DNA from: JBFXAF01 sp050184585
Lineage (GTDB): Bacteria; Pseudomonadota; Alphaproteobacteria; Rhizobiales; Rhizobiaceae
Reading direction: 5' to 3'
Length of the DNA: 64,000 bases
Assembly: GCA_050184585.1 (NCBI GenBank)
Contig: JBFXAF010000007.1
Location: 1-64,000 of the forward strand
Positions 34,744 through 44,237 of this stretch are shown piece after piece. The first letter of the stretch is position 1. Each line of letters opens with the position of its first letter. The notes under the pieces were generated by a model. That model saw only the letters and a list, made by a program, of their open reading frames with translations, was not told the DNA's origin and ran no database searches. The position numbers and the translations under genes are program-made.

Positions 34744-35361
34744 CTAGGCTGCCGGGCGGAACGCGGTGGACGCTTCATCGATCCTGCGCCGAAGATGCTC
34801 GGCGTAGCTCGAGACCACGAGGATGTCATAGCTCCGTGAACCATCCGGGTCGTCGGCATTGCGCCAGAGGTTGACCGTAAGATGGTCGATGGAGGTTGCG
34901 ACGCCGCGGTCGACGGGAAACACGTCGCCATCGAAATCCAGCGACGAGAGCTTGGCCATCACGTCGAGCACCCTGCGCCCAGACAGGCGCATGAGACACC
35001 GTGCGTAGGACTGGTCGGAAAGGGAGGCCGATCCCTCGAAGAAGGATTTCTGGTCTTCGAGCGACCTCGCATCGCTTCCCATGGACAGGGCGAGGAACTG
35101 CCCAGGTCCCGACCAGATCAGGGCCGCCCGCGCCGAACGCGCCACACCAGGATTCTCGGGCGGAAGGACGCCGTAGCACGCCGCGGCGGCCTTGCTTGCG
35201 TCCGACCAGCGGCCGCGTCGGGCGATGATCAGAACGAGACGGAACTCGCCGATTTCGGCGAAGCGCAAATCTTCCGTCCGTCCGCTCCTTCCTGTCTCGG
35301 CGAGGGGGCCACGGGCAGTCCACTGGTAGTCAACCACGCTGACGGACTCCTTCCGGGTCAT
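34744..35361 (-). CDS. soxG: Sarcosine oxidase-type gamma subunit / N-methylglutamate dehydrogenase subunit D
   Basis: A 205-residue SoxG-like protein (IGEFRLVLIIARRGRWSDASKAAAACYGVLPPENPGVARSARAALIWSGPGQFLAL, DQSYARCLMRLSGRRVLDVMAKLSSLDFD). In sarcosine oxidase this subunit helps place the cofactors and resembles part of the T-protein. ATG 35361 overlaps the soxA stop (35330) by 32 nt, supporting translational coupling. Last gene of the minus-strand glx-glnT-sox operon, where it is more likely subunit D of N-methylglutamate dehydrogenase (MgdD). Confidence 0.85.
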   Translation of the reverse strand: MTRKESVSVVDYQWTARGPLAETGRSGRTEDLRFAEIGEFRLVLIIARRGRWSDASKAAAACYGVLPPENPGVARSARAALIWSGPGQFLALSMGSDARSLEDQKSFFEGSASLSDQSYARCLMRLSGRRVLDVMAKLSSLDFDGDVFPVDRGVATSIDHLTVNLWRNADDPDGSRSYDILVVSSYAEHLRRRIDEASTAFRPAA

Positions 35362-38308
35362 AGAACACCGGATTACAGATCTCGACGTCGAAGTCCCCGC
35401 CGCGCAACGGATCGTAGGCGCGCAGGAGTTCGCCGTGACGCTCGCGACCCCGCGCGACAAGACCAAGCCCCAGCCACTGACCGAACGAGGGCGAATGGCA
35501 GACCGAGGTGACATAACCCTGATCTGCACGCTGACCGACGGGTTCTCCTCTCGCCAGCAAGTGCGCGCCGGCCCGCAATCGGCTTGCCCGGTCGATCGGC
35601 TTCAGTCCCACGAGGACAGACCGGTCCGGCGCGACGAGCGCCTCCCGCGCGGCCATGCTCCGGCCGATAAAGTCCTTCTTGCGCGACAGCATGCGGCCGA
35701 GGCCGAGATCCCCCGCCGTGGTTGTTCCATTGAGTTCTGGCCCGGCGACGTGACCCTTCTCGATTCGCATCGCGCCCAACGCCTCGGTCCCGTAGGGCGC
35801 AATCCCAAATGGCCTGCCGGCAACCATCAGGTTGCGGACAAGAGCGTCGCCGAAGCGGGTCGGCACGGCAATCTCGAAGGCAAGCTCGCCCGAGAAGGAT
35901 ATCCGGAAGAGCCTAGCCTCCATGTTGCCCCGGAGACGGACGGCCCGCACTCCCATGAACGGGAACCCTCCGTCGGAGAGGTCTTCGGACGACTCCACGA
36001 TCGCGCCTAGCAGATCGCGCGTTCTCGGTCCCGCGATCGAGAACTGCGCCCACTGATCGGAGCAGGACGCCAATTGCACGTCCAACTCGGGCCATAGCAC
36101 CTGCCGGCAGAATTCCAGGTGCTGCATGACCGGGCCAGCCTTGGCGGTCGTCGTCGTCAGGAAGTATTGATCTTCCGCCAGCCGCGAGGTCGTGCCATCG
36201 TCCATGGCGATGCCATCTTCGCGCAGCATCAGGCCGTAGCGCGCGCGTCCGACCGCCAGGCTGGAGAAACCGTTGACGTAAACGCGGTCGAGGAACGTAC
36301 CCGCATCCGGCCCCATCACGTCTATCTTGCCCAGCGTCGAGACATCGCAAAAGCCGACGCCGTTGCGGACGTTGAGCACCTCGCGGTCCACCGAAGCAAG
36401 CCAGTCACGCTCGCCCGGCAGCGGATACCATTGAGCGCGCTTCCACTGTCCGATGTCGACGAACACCGCGCCACGCTCCTTTGCCCAGGCGTGGGATGGC
36501 GTCAGCCGGGTCGGCCGAAAGTCCTCACCGCGATGGGGGCCGGCGAGCGCACCGATCGCAACGGGCACCTGCGGGGGGCGGTGACGAGTGACGCCGGTTT
36601 CGGAGATCGAACGCCGCGTCAGGCTGGCCAGGAGGGCGAGGCCGACGACGTTCGAGGTCGCCCCCTGATCTGTCGCCATGCCCAGGGTCGTGTAGCGCTT
36701 GAGGTGCTCGACGGATGCGAATCCTTCACGATGGGAAAGCTCTATGTCCTGCGTGGTGACGTCGTGCTGCAGGTCGACGAACGCCTTCTGTTTGCCCTCG
36801 ACATGCCAGAGCGGCGTGATCGCCACGCGTTCGGCGGTCGCTGTCGGCACCTCGCCGGGGCCGGTCGCATGGCCGCATTCGGAGGCGGCGACGCGTCCGG
36901 CCTCATGTCCCGAGGACAGGCAGTCATCGAGCGAAAACGCGCCATCGGCCGCTCCGACGGCCGACATCCCGCGGGGCCTGACGTCAGGGACGAAGGCGGC
37001 GATGTCCTCGCGCCAGCGCGGTCCGGCGCCATGATGCGTGGCGAGCCCCAGATTCGGATTCCACCCGCCCGAAACCGCCAGCGTGTCCGCCTGCACTTCA
37101 ACCCGGCGGCCATTTGCCAAAGTCGCCACGATGCCGTGGATGCCGCCGCGCCCACCGCGGACGTCCGTCACCACGCCACGATGCACCGGAAAGTCGACCG
37201 GTTCGGCCGAGGATCGAGGATGCCTCGCGGAGGAGTCGCGTGGATCGATGACGGCCGTCACCTCGAGGCCGGCGCGGCGAGCGCATGCCACCGTCTTCCA
37301 GCCGTCGTCGTTGTTCATGAAGAGAGCGATCCGCTTTCCCGGCGCGGCGGCGAAGCGCCGGACATAGGTTCGCACGGCCGACGCCAACATGACGCCGGGC
37401 CGGTCATTGCCCCCGAATGCGATGGGCCTTTCCGTCGCGCCGGAAGCCAGCACGCAGCGCCGGGCGACCACGCGCCACAGAACCTGCCTCGGGCGATGAT
37501 CCTCGGGTCGGGCAAGATGATCGCCCGTCCGCTGGAGCGCGCCATAGGTACCGCCATCGTAGACGCCGAAGACCGCGGTCCGCACCATTATCCGAACATT
37601 GGGCAGCGCACCGAGTTCACCCATCGCGTTCGAGACCCACGCGTGTGCAGGCATGCCGTCGATTTCGCCGTCGTCGTCGTGCGGCCGCCCGCCGACAATG
37701 AAATCCTGCTCCGCGAGGATGACGCGGGCGCCAGCACGGCCTGCGGCGAGCGCCGCGGCGATGCCCGCCGGCCCCGCGCCCACAACCAGTACATCGCAAT
37801 GCGCCCACGCCTTTTCGTAGACGTCCGGATCGGCGACTCCACTCGCCCGTCCAAGTCCCGCAGCGCGGCGGATCAGGGGTTCGTAGAGCCGTTCCCACAG
37901 AGACGCCGGCCACATGAATGTCTTGTAGTAGAAGCCGGCGACGAAGAACTTCGACAACAGCGAATTGACCGCCATCATGTCCATGGACAGCGAGGGCCAG
38001 CGATTCTGGCTGGAGGCCTCCAGCCCTTCAAACAGTTCGACCGTCGTCGCCTTGGTGTTCGGCTCGCGCCGCGGTCCCCGCCGCAATTCCACCAGCGCAT
38101 TGGGTTCCTCCGGCCCGGCGGTAAGAATCCCGCGCGGCCGATGGTACTTGAAGGAGCGACCGACCAGGCGAACGCCGTTGCCCATGAGCGCCGAGGCCAG
38201 CGTGTCGCCCGCGAGGCCCTTCATGGGCCGTCCGTCAAAGGTGAAAGCGAACTTCCGTTCGCGGTCGACCAGGCCGCCCGCCGCCAGGCGGTAGGGTTGC
38301 GCCGGCAT
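35330..38308 (-). CDS. soxA: Sarcosine oxidase-type alpha subunit / N-methylglutamate dehydrogenase subunit C
   Basis: A 992-residue protein in three parts. Residues 1-100 form the N-terminal fold (FTFDGRPMKGLAGDTLASALMGNGVRLVGRSFKYHRPRGIL). Then comes an NAD/FAD-type disulfide-reductase-like domain (DVLVVGAGPAGIAAALAAGRAGARVILAEQD). From about residue 600 to the end it is a GcvT-like aminomethyltransferase (HAWAKERGAVFVDIGQWKRAQWY, GTTTAGDLGLGRMLSRKKDFIG) that binds THF and takes the methyl carbon as methylene-THF. Length and order match SoxA. It follows soxD by 2 bp. Confidence 0.93.
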   Translation of the reverse strand: MPAQPYRLAAGGLVDRERKFAFTFDGRPMKGLAGDTLASALMGNGVRLVGRSFKYHRPRGILTAGPEEPNALVELRRGPRREPNTKATTVELFEGLEASSQNRWPSLSMDMMAVNSLLSKFFVAGFYYKTFMWPASLWERLYEPLIRRAAGLGRASGVADPDVYEKAWAHCDVLVVGAGPAGIAAALAAGRAGARVILAEQDFIVGGRPHDDDGEIDGMPAHAWVSNAMGELGALPNVRIMVRTAVFGVYDGGTYGALQRTGDHLARPEDHRPRQVLWRVVARRCVLASGATERPIAFGGNDRPGVMLASAVRTYVRRFAAAPGKRIALFMNNDDGWKTVACARRAGLEVTAVIDPRDSSARHPRSSAEPVDFPVHRGVVTDVRGGRGGIHGIVATLANGRRVEVQADTLAVSGGWNPNLGLATHHGAGPRWREDIAAFVPDVRPRGMSAVGAADGAFSLDDCLSSGHEAGRVAASECGHATGPGEVPTATAERVAITPLWHVEGKQKAFVDLQHDVTTQDIELSHREGFASVEHLKRYTTLGMATDQGATSNVVGLALLASLTRRSISETGVTRHRPPQVPVAIGALAGPHRGEDFRPTRLTPSHAWAKERGAVFVDIGQWKRAQWYPLPGERDWLASVDREVLNVRNGVGFCDVSTLGKIDVMGPDAGTFLDRVYVNGFSSLAVGRARYGLMLREDGIAMDDGTTSRLAEDQYFLTTTTAKAGPVMQHLEFCRQVLWPELDVQLASCSDQWAQFSIAGPRTRDLLGAIVESSEDLSDGGFPFMGVRAVRLRGNMEARLFRISFSGELAFEIAVPTRFGDALVRNLMVAGRPFGIAPYGTEALGAMRIEKGHVAGPELNGTTTAGDLGLGRMLSRKKDFIGRSMAAREALVAPDRSVLVGLKPIDRASRLRAGAHLLARGEPVGQRADQGYVTSVCHSPSFGQWLGLGLVARGRERHGELLRAYDPLRGGDFDVEICNPVFYDPEGVRQRG

Positions 38309-38310
38309 GG

Positions 38311-38613
38311 TCACACCTGCCCGGTGGCGGTCGAGGCGCCCGCGCCGGGCGCCGCGCGGACCGACCTTATCGCGTGGGTCAGCGTATTTCGTTCGACCAC
38401 GAGCCATGAGCGGCAACCCCCACCGTGGTACCAGTACTCGCGCATGTCGCCCGCAGGATTGTCCCGCAGATAGACATAGTCGTGGAAGGCGGCCGCAGCT
38501 TCGGGGCTCTCGATGGCATCCGACGCGACGGCCGGCCGGCTCGGCGCCGCGTCTCCGAGACAGGCGAACTCGGCAAGCTCGCGATCTCCGCAGAATGGAC
38601 AGGAAATGCGCAT
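38311..38613 (-). CDS. soxD: Sarcosine oxidase-type delta subunit / N-methylglutamate dehydrogenase subunit B
   Basis: A 100-residue SoxD with zinc-site residues: CPFCGDREL at the N-terminus and the YWYHGGGCRSWLVVERNT segment, plus FHDYVYLRDNPAGDMREYWYH. In sarcosine oxidase the delta subunit carries a Zn site and helps channel intermediates between alpha and beta. ATG 38613 is taken because the homology begins MRISCPFCG; a 33-nt longer frame exists. It lies 7 bp after soxB and 2 bp before soxA. Confidence 0.92.
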   Translation of the reverse strand: MRISCPFCGDRELAEFACLGDAAPSRPAVASDAIESPEAAAAFHDYVYLRDNPAGDMREYWYHGGGCRSWLVVERNTLTHAIRSVRAAPGAGASTATGQV

Positions 38614-38620
38614 TCCGGCC

Positions 38621-39874
38621 TCAATGCAGGTTGGGTTGTGGGCCAACGCCCTTTTCGTCGATCATCGCGCCACGGAGGAAGCGATCGAGCCGGAACCGGC
38701 TTGCCTCGGGGTGCGGGGCGCCGGTCGCAATGAGGTGGCCAAAGGCTAGACCGGACGCCGGCGTCGCCTTGAAGCCGCCGTAGCACCAGCCTGCGTTGAG
38801 GTAGAGACCGTCGACGGGTGTCCGGTCGATGATGGGCGAACCGTCCATCGACATGTCCATGACGCCGCCCCAGCTCCGGAGCAAGCGCAGCCTGCCAATC
38901 ATCGGCATCAGCGCCATGCCGCCTTCGCAGACGTCTTCGACCACCGGCAGATTCCCGCGTTGGGCATAGGAGTTGTACCCATCAAGGTCACCTCCGAAGA
39001 CGAGCCCTCCCTTGTCGGACTGCGAGACGTAGAAATGGCCGGCGCCGAATGTCACGACGCCCGGCAGCAGCGGCTTGACCGCCTCCGAGACGAAGGCCTG
39101 CAGCACATGGCTCTCGATCGGCAGCCTGAGTCCGGCCATCGCGGCGACGCGCGATGTGCTGCCCGCGACAGCCACACCAACCTTGTTCGCCTCGATACGC
39201 CCGCGTGTCGTCTCGACGCCGACGACACGCCCGGCGGGATCGCGGAGGAACCCGGTGACCTCGCAGTTCTGGACGATGTCCACGCCGAGCCTGTCGGCCG
39301 CCCGCGCATAGCCCCAGACGACCGCGTCGTGGCGCGCGGTCCCCGCGCGCCGCTGCAAGAGCCCGCCCTGGATCGGAAAGCGGGCGTTGTCGAAATCCAG
39401 GAATGGAATCTTCGCACGAACCTGGTCCCGATCGAGCAGTTCCGCGTCGATGCCGTTGATGCGCATCGCGTTTCCGCGCCGTGCATAGGCGTCGCGCTGG
39501 GCATCCGAATGATAGAGGTTGACGATGCCGCGCTGGCTCACCATCGCGTTGTAGTTGAGGTCCTGCTCCAGGGTCTCCCACAGCTTCATCGACAACTCGT
39601 AGAATCCGATGTTGCCAGGCAACAGGTAGTTGGAACGGATAATCGTCGTGTTGCGGCCGGCGTTTCCGGAACCGATCCAGCTCCGCTCCACGACGGCGAC
39701 ATTCCTGATGCCGTATCGGTGCGCCAGGTAGTAGGCCGTCGCAAGGCCGTGGCCGCCGCCGCCGATGATGATGACGTCGTAGCGGTTGCGCGGGGCAGCG
39801 TCGCGCCACGCGCGTGGCCAGTTGCGGTGGCCGGAAAAGGCCGCTCGCGCCAGGGAGAAGATCGAGTAGCGCAT
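38621..39874 (-). CDS. soxB: Sarcosine oxidase-type beta subunit / N-methylglutamate dehydrogenase subunit A
   Basis: A 417-residue flavoprotein of the DadA/SoxB type. The FAD-binding Rossmann motif is DVIIIGGGGHGLATAYYLA, with RSWIGSGNAGRNTTIIRSNYLLPGN following. The C-terminal VDGLYLNAGWCYGGFKATPASGLAFGHLIATG block closes the FAD site. It oxidises an N-methyl amino acid: sarcosine in SoxB, N-methylglutamate in MgdA, and the operon partners favour the second. ATG 39874 is preferred over the TTG one codon-frame earlier (39877). It follows the glutamine synthetase-like gene by 36 bp. Confidence 0.92.
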   Translation of the reverse strand: MRYSIFSLARAAFSGHRNWPRAWRDAAPRNRYDVIIIGGGGHGLATAYYLAHRYGIRNVAVVERSWIGSGNAGRNTTIIRSNYLLPGNIGFYELSMKLWETLEQDLNYNAMVSQRGIVNLYHSDAQRDAYARRGNAMRINGIDAELLDRDQVRAKIPFLDFDNARFPIQGGLLQRRAGTARHDAVVWGYARAADRLGVDIVQNCEVTGFLRDPAGRVVGVETTRGRIEANKVGVAVAGSTSRVAAMAGLRLPIESHVLQAFVSEAVKPLLPGVVTFGAGHFYVSQSDKGGLVFGGDLDGYNSYAQRGNLPVVEDVCEGGMALMPMIGRLRLLRSWGGVMDMSMDGSPIIDRTPVDGLYLNAGWCYGGFKATPASGLAFGHLIATGAPHPEASRFRLDRFLRGAMIDEKGVGPQPNLH

Positions 39875-39910
39875 CAATGGTACCGGACAAACCGCCTGTG
39901 AGGCCGGACG

Positions 39911-41218
39911 TCAGATGTCGAGCGTGTTGTCGCGCTCCCACTGGGTGAAATGCGACGCGTAGGCGTTCCATTCGCCTTGCTTGAGCTTGATGAACGCGCT
40001 GGCGAATTCCTCGCCCATCGCCGCCTTCAGTTCCTTGTCCCGATCGAATTCGCGCAGGGCGTCGAGAAGGTTGAGCGGCAGTTTCGTGCCGCCCGTGACG
40101 GTGTGTCCGTCCTTGTACATGTCGATGTCGCTGCGCTTTCCGGGATCTGCCTTCGACCTGAGCCCAGCAAGGCCCGCGGCGATGATGACCGCCTGCATGA
40201 GGTAGGGGTTCGCGGCTCCGTCCGGAAGACGCAGTTCGAAGCGTCCGGGGCCTGGCACGCGAACCATATGGGTGCGGTTGTTGCCGGTCCAGGTCACCGT
40301 ATTGGGAGCCCAGGTCGCGCCCGAAACCGTGCGGGGGGCGTTGATGCGCTTGTAGGAGTTGACGGTGGGGTTGGTAATCGCCGCGAACGCTGCGGCATGC
40401 TTCATGATGCCACCAAGAAAGTGCCGTCCATGCGCGGACAGGCCGAGTTCGGCCTTGTCATCGGCGAAGATATTGGTCTTGCCGTCGGTACTCCAGACGG
40501 AGATATGGGCGTGGCAGCCATTGCCAGTGAGCCCGGCGAAGGGCTTGGGCATGAAGGTTGCCCGCAGCCCATGCTTCTCCGCGATCGACTTGACCATGAA
40601 CTTGAAGAAGGAATGCTTGTCCGCTGTGGCAAGCGCATCGTCGAACGCCCAGTTCATCTCGAACTGGCCGTTGGCGTCCTCGTGATCGTTCTGGTAGGGC
40701 GCCCAGCCGAGATCGAGCATTGCGTCGCAAATCTCCGCAATGACGTCGTATCGGCGCATCACCGCCTGCTGGTCGTAGCAGGGCTTGGACGCGGTATCGT
40801 ATTCGTCGGAGATGCGCTCTCCGCTCGGCATGGTCAGGAAGAATTCGGGCTCGACGCCCGTCTTGACCCGCATCCCGTCCCTGGCGGCTTCCGCGACGAG
40901 GCGCTTGAGCGTGACGCGCGGGGCCTGCGAGACGGCCCGCCCCTCCATGAAACAGTCGGCTGCGACCCAGGCGACGTCCTTCTTCCACGGAAGCTGCATC
41001 ACGGAGGCAGCATCGGGAAGGGCGCTGATGTCGGGGTCGGCCGGCGTGAGATCGAGCCATGTCGCGAAGCCGGCGAACCCTGCTCCGTCGTTCTGCATTT
41101 CTCGTATCGCCGCCGCCGGGACGAGCTTGGCGCGCTGGCCGCCGAACAGGTCAGTATAGGAGATCATGAAGTACTTGATGCCGTTCTTCGCGGCAAAATC
41201 GGCGAGATCATTCCCCAT
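39911..41218 (-). CDS. glnT: Type III glutamine synthetase family / gamma-glutamylmethylamide synthetase
   Basis: A 435-residue glutamine synthetase-fold enzyme of the GlnT/GMAS branch: IKYFMISYTDLFGGQRAKLVP, VKTGVEPEFFL, WAPYQNDHEDANGQFEMNW, GNGCHAHISVW, NRTHMVRVPGPGRFELRLPDGAANPYL. The Glu and His metal ligands of the GS active site are present. In rhizobia such genes are called glnT; in methylamine users the same branch is gmaS, which joins glutamate and methylamine with ATP. Placement between glxBCD and soxBDAG favours gmaS. Confidence 0.9.
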   Translation of the reverse strand: MGNDLADFAAKNGIKYFMISYTDLFGGQRAKLVPAAAIREMQNDGAGFAGFATWLDLTPADPDISALPDAASVMQLPWKKDVAWVAADCFMEGRAVSQAPRVTLKRLVAEAARDGMRVKTGVEPEFFLTMPSGERISDEYDTASKPCYDQQAVMRRYDVIAEICDAMLDLGWAPYQNDHEDANGQFEMNWAFDDALATADKHSFFKFMVKSIAEKHGLRATFMPKPFAGLTGNGCHAHISVWSTDGKTNIFADDKAELGLSAHGRHFLGGIMKHAAAFAAITNPTVNSYKRINAPRTVSGATWAPNTVTWTGNNRTHMVRVPGPGRFELRLPDGAANPYLMQAVIIAAGLAGLRSKADPGKRSDIDMYKDGHTVTGGTKLPLNLLDALREFDRDKELKAAMGEEFASAFIKLKQGEWNAYASHFTQWERDNTLDI

Positions 41219-41254
41219 GTCGCTGTCCTCGCTTGATGGTCGGTTGCGCGCGTT

Positions 41255-42583
41255 TCAGATGCCGCTTCTTCCGGGTATCCAGTCCGTGCCCGCCAGCGGC
41301 ACGCCGGCCATCGCCGCCGCCTCGATGGTCAGTGCGCACAGGTCTTCAGGCTCGAGATTGTGCAGGTGATTCTTGCCGCACGCCCTTGCGATCGTCTGGG
41401 CCTCCAGGGTCATGACCTTCAGGTAGTTCGCCAGGCGTCGTCCCGCGACCACCGGATCGAGCCGGGACGACAGCTCGGGATCCTGGGTCGTGATCCCGGC
41501 GGGGTCACGGCCCTCGTGCCAGTCGTCATAGGCGCCGGCGGTGGTGCCCAATTTCCGGTATTCTTCCTCGAGACGCGGATCGTTGTCGCCGATGGCGACC
41601 AGCGCCGCGGTGCCGATCGACACGGCGTCCGCGCCGAGCGCGAGAGCCTTGGCCACATCGGCGCCGTTGCGGACCCCGCCCGAGACGATGAGCTGAACCT
41701 GGCGGTGCATGCCGAGATCCTGAAGCGCCTTCACAGCGGGACGTATGCAAGCCAGCGTCGGCTGGCCGACATGCTCGATGAAGACCTCCTGCGTGGCGGC
41801 CGTGCCACCCTGCATGCCGTCGACCACGACGACGTCGGCGCCGGCCTTCACCGCAAGCGCAGTGTCGTAATACGGCCTGGCCCCGCCAACCTTGACGTAG
41901 ATGGGCTTCTCCCAATCGGTCATTTCGCGAAGCTCGAGAATCTTGATCTCGAGATCGTCAGGCCCGGTCCAGTCGGGGTGGCGGCAGGCCGAACGCTGGT
42001 CGATGCCCTTCGGCAGGGTGCGCATCTCGGCGACGCGATCCGAGATCTTCTGGCCGAGCAGCATACCGCCGCCACCCGGCTTGGCGCCCTGGCCGACCAC
42101 GACCTCGATTGCATCCGCCCGCCGCATGTCGCGTGGGTTCATGCCGTAGCGCGACGGCAGATACTGGTAGACGAGAACCTCGGAATGACCGCGCTCCTCC
42201 TCGGTCATGCCGCCGTCGCCTGTCGTCGTCGAGGTGCCGGCGATGGTCGCGCCACGGCCCATCGCCTCCTTCGCCGGGCCGGACAACGCGCCGAAACTCA
42301 TGCCGGCGATGGTGATCGGTATCTTGAGCTCGATCGGCTTCTTCGCATGACGAGTGCCAAGCCGCACATTCGTCGCGCATTTCTCACGATACCCTTCGAG
42401 AGGATATCGTGAGATCGAAGCGCCGAGGAACAGAAGGTCGTCAAAATGCGGAAGCCGCCGCTTCGCGCCGCCACCACGGATGTCGTAGATGCCGGTCGCC
42501 GCGGCGCGCCGGATCTCGGAAAGCGTGTAGTCGTCGAAGGTCGCGGACTTGCGCGGCGTGGTCGGCGGGTTCTGGTAGGTCAT
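41255..42583 (-). CDS. glxD: Glutamate synthase FMN-domain protein GlxD / N-methylglutamate synthase subunit C
   Basis: A 442-residue protein equal to the FMN-binding half of glutamate synthase large subunit: PITIAGMSFGALSGPAKEAMGRGATIAGTSTTTGDGGMTEEERGHSEVLVYQYLPSRYGMN, GQGAKPGGGGMLLGQKI, YVKVGGARPYYDTALAVKAGADVVVVDGMQGGTAATQE, VSGGVRNGADVAKALALGAD. A short C-terminal CGKNHLHNLEPEDLC may hold part of a Fe-S site. It combines 2-oxoglutarate and a transferred amine. ATG 42583 has GAGGCGG upstream, 8 bp after glxC. Confidence 0.9.
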   Translation of the reverse strand: MTYQNPPTTPRKSATFDDYTLSEIRRAAATGIYDIRGGGAKRRLPHFDDLLFLGASISRYPLEGYREKCATNVRLGTRHAKKPIELKIPITIAGMSFGALSGPAKEAMGRGATIAGTSTTTGDGGMTEEERGHSEVLVYQYLPSRYGMNPRDMRRADAIEVVVGQGAKPGGGGMLLGQKISDRVAEMRTLPKGIDQRSACRHPDWTGPDDLEIKILELREMTDWEKPIYVKVGGARPYYDTALAVKAGADVVVVDGMQGGTAATQEVFIEHVGQPTLACIRPAVKALQDLGMHRQVQLIVSGGVRNGADVAKALALGADAVSIGTAALVAIGDNDPRLEEEYRKLGTTAGAYDDWHEGRDPAGITTQDPELSSRLDPVVAGRRLANYLKVMTLEAQTIARACGKNHLHNLEPEDLCALTIEAAAMAGVPLAGTDWIPGRSGI

Positions 42584-42590
42584 GACCGCC

Positions 42591-43277
42591 TCAATACGCG
42601 TCGGCGTTGTCGATGTTGAAGTTGTAGAGCTTGCGGGCTGAGCCATAGCGCCGGAACTCCTCCGCGCGGGCGTCGGCGACACCTGCCCGCTCCAGGAGCG
42701 CCTTGAGCGACGCCAAATGCTTTGGCCGCATTTCCTTCTCGATGCAGTCCGCGCCGAGACTCTTGACGCTGCCGCGGACGAAAAGCCGGGCTTCGTAGAT
42801 GGAATCACCCAGCGCGTCCCCGGCATCGCCGAGCACCACGAGATTGCCCGATTGCGCCATGAAGGCAGACATGTGGCCGACATTGCCGCGGACGACGATG
42901 TCGATGCCCTTCATCGATATCCCGCAGCGTGACGAAGCATTGCCTTCGATCACCAAGAGGCCGCCGCGCCCGGTTGCGCCGGCATACTGGCTCGCGTCGC
43001 CCTTTACGACGATCGTGCCGGACATCATGTTCTCGCCGACGCCCGGACCGGCGGAGCCGTGCACCGTGATTTCCGCCTCGGCGTTCATGCCTCCGCAGTA
43101 ATAGCCGACGCTGCCGCGCACATCGATACTGATCGGCTGGCCCACCCCTACCGCCACGGCGTGACTGCCCCTGGGATTGAGGACTTCCCAGGCGGTAGCG
43201 TTGGAGCCCGGCTCAAGGTCGTGCAACGCCTTGTTCAGATCGCGCAAAGGCGCCACCGCGAGATCGACCGTCGACAT
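42591..43277 (-). CDS. glxC: GXGXG-domain protein GlxC / N-methylglutamate synthase subunit B
   Basis: A 228-residue right-handed beta-helix protein equivalent to the C-terminal GXGXG domain of glutamate synthase (GSAGPGVGENMMSGTIVVKGDASQYAGATGRGGLLVIEGNASSRCGISMKGIDIVVRGNVGHMSAFMAQSGNLVVLGDAGDALGDSIYEARLFVRGSVKSLG). It is structural in the split glutamate-synthase complex. It lies 4 bp after glxB. In methylamine users it is mgsB. Confidence 0.9.
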   Translation of the reverse strand: MSTVDLAVAPLRDLNKALHDLEPGSNATAWEVLNPRGSHAVAVGVGQPISIDVRGSVGYYCGGMNAEAEITVHGSAGPGVGENMMSGTIVVKGDASQYAGATGRGGLLVIEGNASSRCGISMKGIDIVVRGNVGHMSAFMAQSGNLVVLGDAGDALGDSIYEARLFVRGSVKSLGADCIEKEMRPKHLASLKALLERAGVADARAEEFRRYGSARKLYNFNIDNADAY

Positions 43278-43281
43278 GAGT

Positions 43282-44178
43282 TCAATGCTCCCAGAAATAG
43301 ACGGTCGCCGGTTCCGGTTCCCATATCGTGGCGTCCTCGATCCCCGGCAGCTTGCTCAGGGCGCGATATTCGGTACCGAAAGCGACGTATCGTTCCGTCT
43401 CGGCCATCACCGCTGGCTTGCATGCGATCGGATCGCGCACCACGCCGAAGCCGTTCTTGGTGCCGACGATGAAAGTGAAGAAGCCGTCGAGATCGGTCAG
43501 CGTCCCATTCAGCGCCTCTTCCAGATCGCTGCCGTCATCAAGGCGCGAGGAGAGATATGCAGCCGCCACTTCCGTGTCGTTCTCGGTCTCGAACCGGATG
43601 CCCTTGCGGACGAGCTGGCGGCGGATGTTGTTGTGATTTGACAGCGAGCCATTGTGAACGAGGCACTGGTCGGAGCCGGTGGAGAAGGGGTGAGCGCCGA
43701 GCGTCGTCACCGCCGACTCGGTCGCCATGCGGGTGTGGCCGATGCCGTGCGAGCCGGCCATGTCCCGGATGCCGAAACGGTCGACGACCGTCTGCGGAAT
43801 GCCTACTTCCTTGTAGATCTCGATCGCTTCTCCCGCTCCCATGACCCGGACCTGGGGACGGAGAACGGCGATGGCCTTTCGCGCCTCCTCGATCCGAGCG
43901 GACGGGAGGACGAGCAGAGCATGGGTATCCCTGACTTCCATCGTGACCCTGGCGCCGATGGCCTCGGCCAACGCGGCATCCAACCCTTCGAAATCGCGAC
44001 CGGGCGACGGGGACTGCAACGTTATCTTGCCGCGATCAGGCTCCGTGGCGCCATAGATGGCGATGCCAGCGCTGTCGGGCCCACGATCCGTGAGCGAGAC
44101 CAGCATTTCGGCAAGCATCGCCCCAAGACGGGGCTCAAGCGTCTTATCCTTGAGAAAAAGACCGACGATGCCGCACAT
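43282..44178 (-). CDS. glxB: Class II glutamine amidotransferase GlxB / N-methylglutamate synthase subunit A
   Basis: A 298-residue Ntn-type amidotransferase beginning MCGIVGLFLKDK, so Cys2 becomes the N-terminal nucleophile after Met removal. RGPDSAGIAIYG, HTRMATESAVTTLGAHPFS and CLVHNGSLSNHNNIRRQL are conserved glutamine-pocket segments. It hydrolyses a glutamine-like amide (glutamine or gamma-glutamylmethylamide) to feed the FMN half. ATG 44178 is preferred because GGAGGCGG lies upstream. It is the first gene of the eight-gene minus-strand operon. Confidence 0.92.
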   Translation of the reverse strand: MCGIVGLFLKDKTLEPRLGAMLAEMLVSLTDRGPDSAGIAIYGATEPDRGKITLQSPSPGRDFEGLDAALAEAIGARVTMEVRDTHALLVLPSARIEEARKAIAVLRPQVRVMGAGEAIEIYKEVGIPQTVVDRFGIRDMAGSHGIGHTRMATESAVTTLGAHPFSTGSDQCLVHNGSLSNHNNIRRQLVRKGIRFETENDTEVAAAYLSSRLDDGSDLEEALNGTLTDLDGFFTFIVGTKNGFGVVRDPIACKPAVMAETERYVAFGTEYRALSKLPGIEDATIWEPEPATVYFWEH

Positions 44179-44237
44179 GATCCGCCTCCGCGACCGCTGC
44201 GAAGGTCTAGCACCGCTATCGGCAAGATTCAACCACA

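Noticed and set aside
36119..38473. A 784-codon open frame opposite soxA
   Set aside because: GC-rich codon use leaves the antisense frame open; the soxA reading has full domain support and the antisense product resembles no family.
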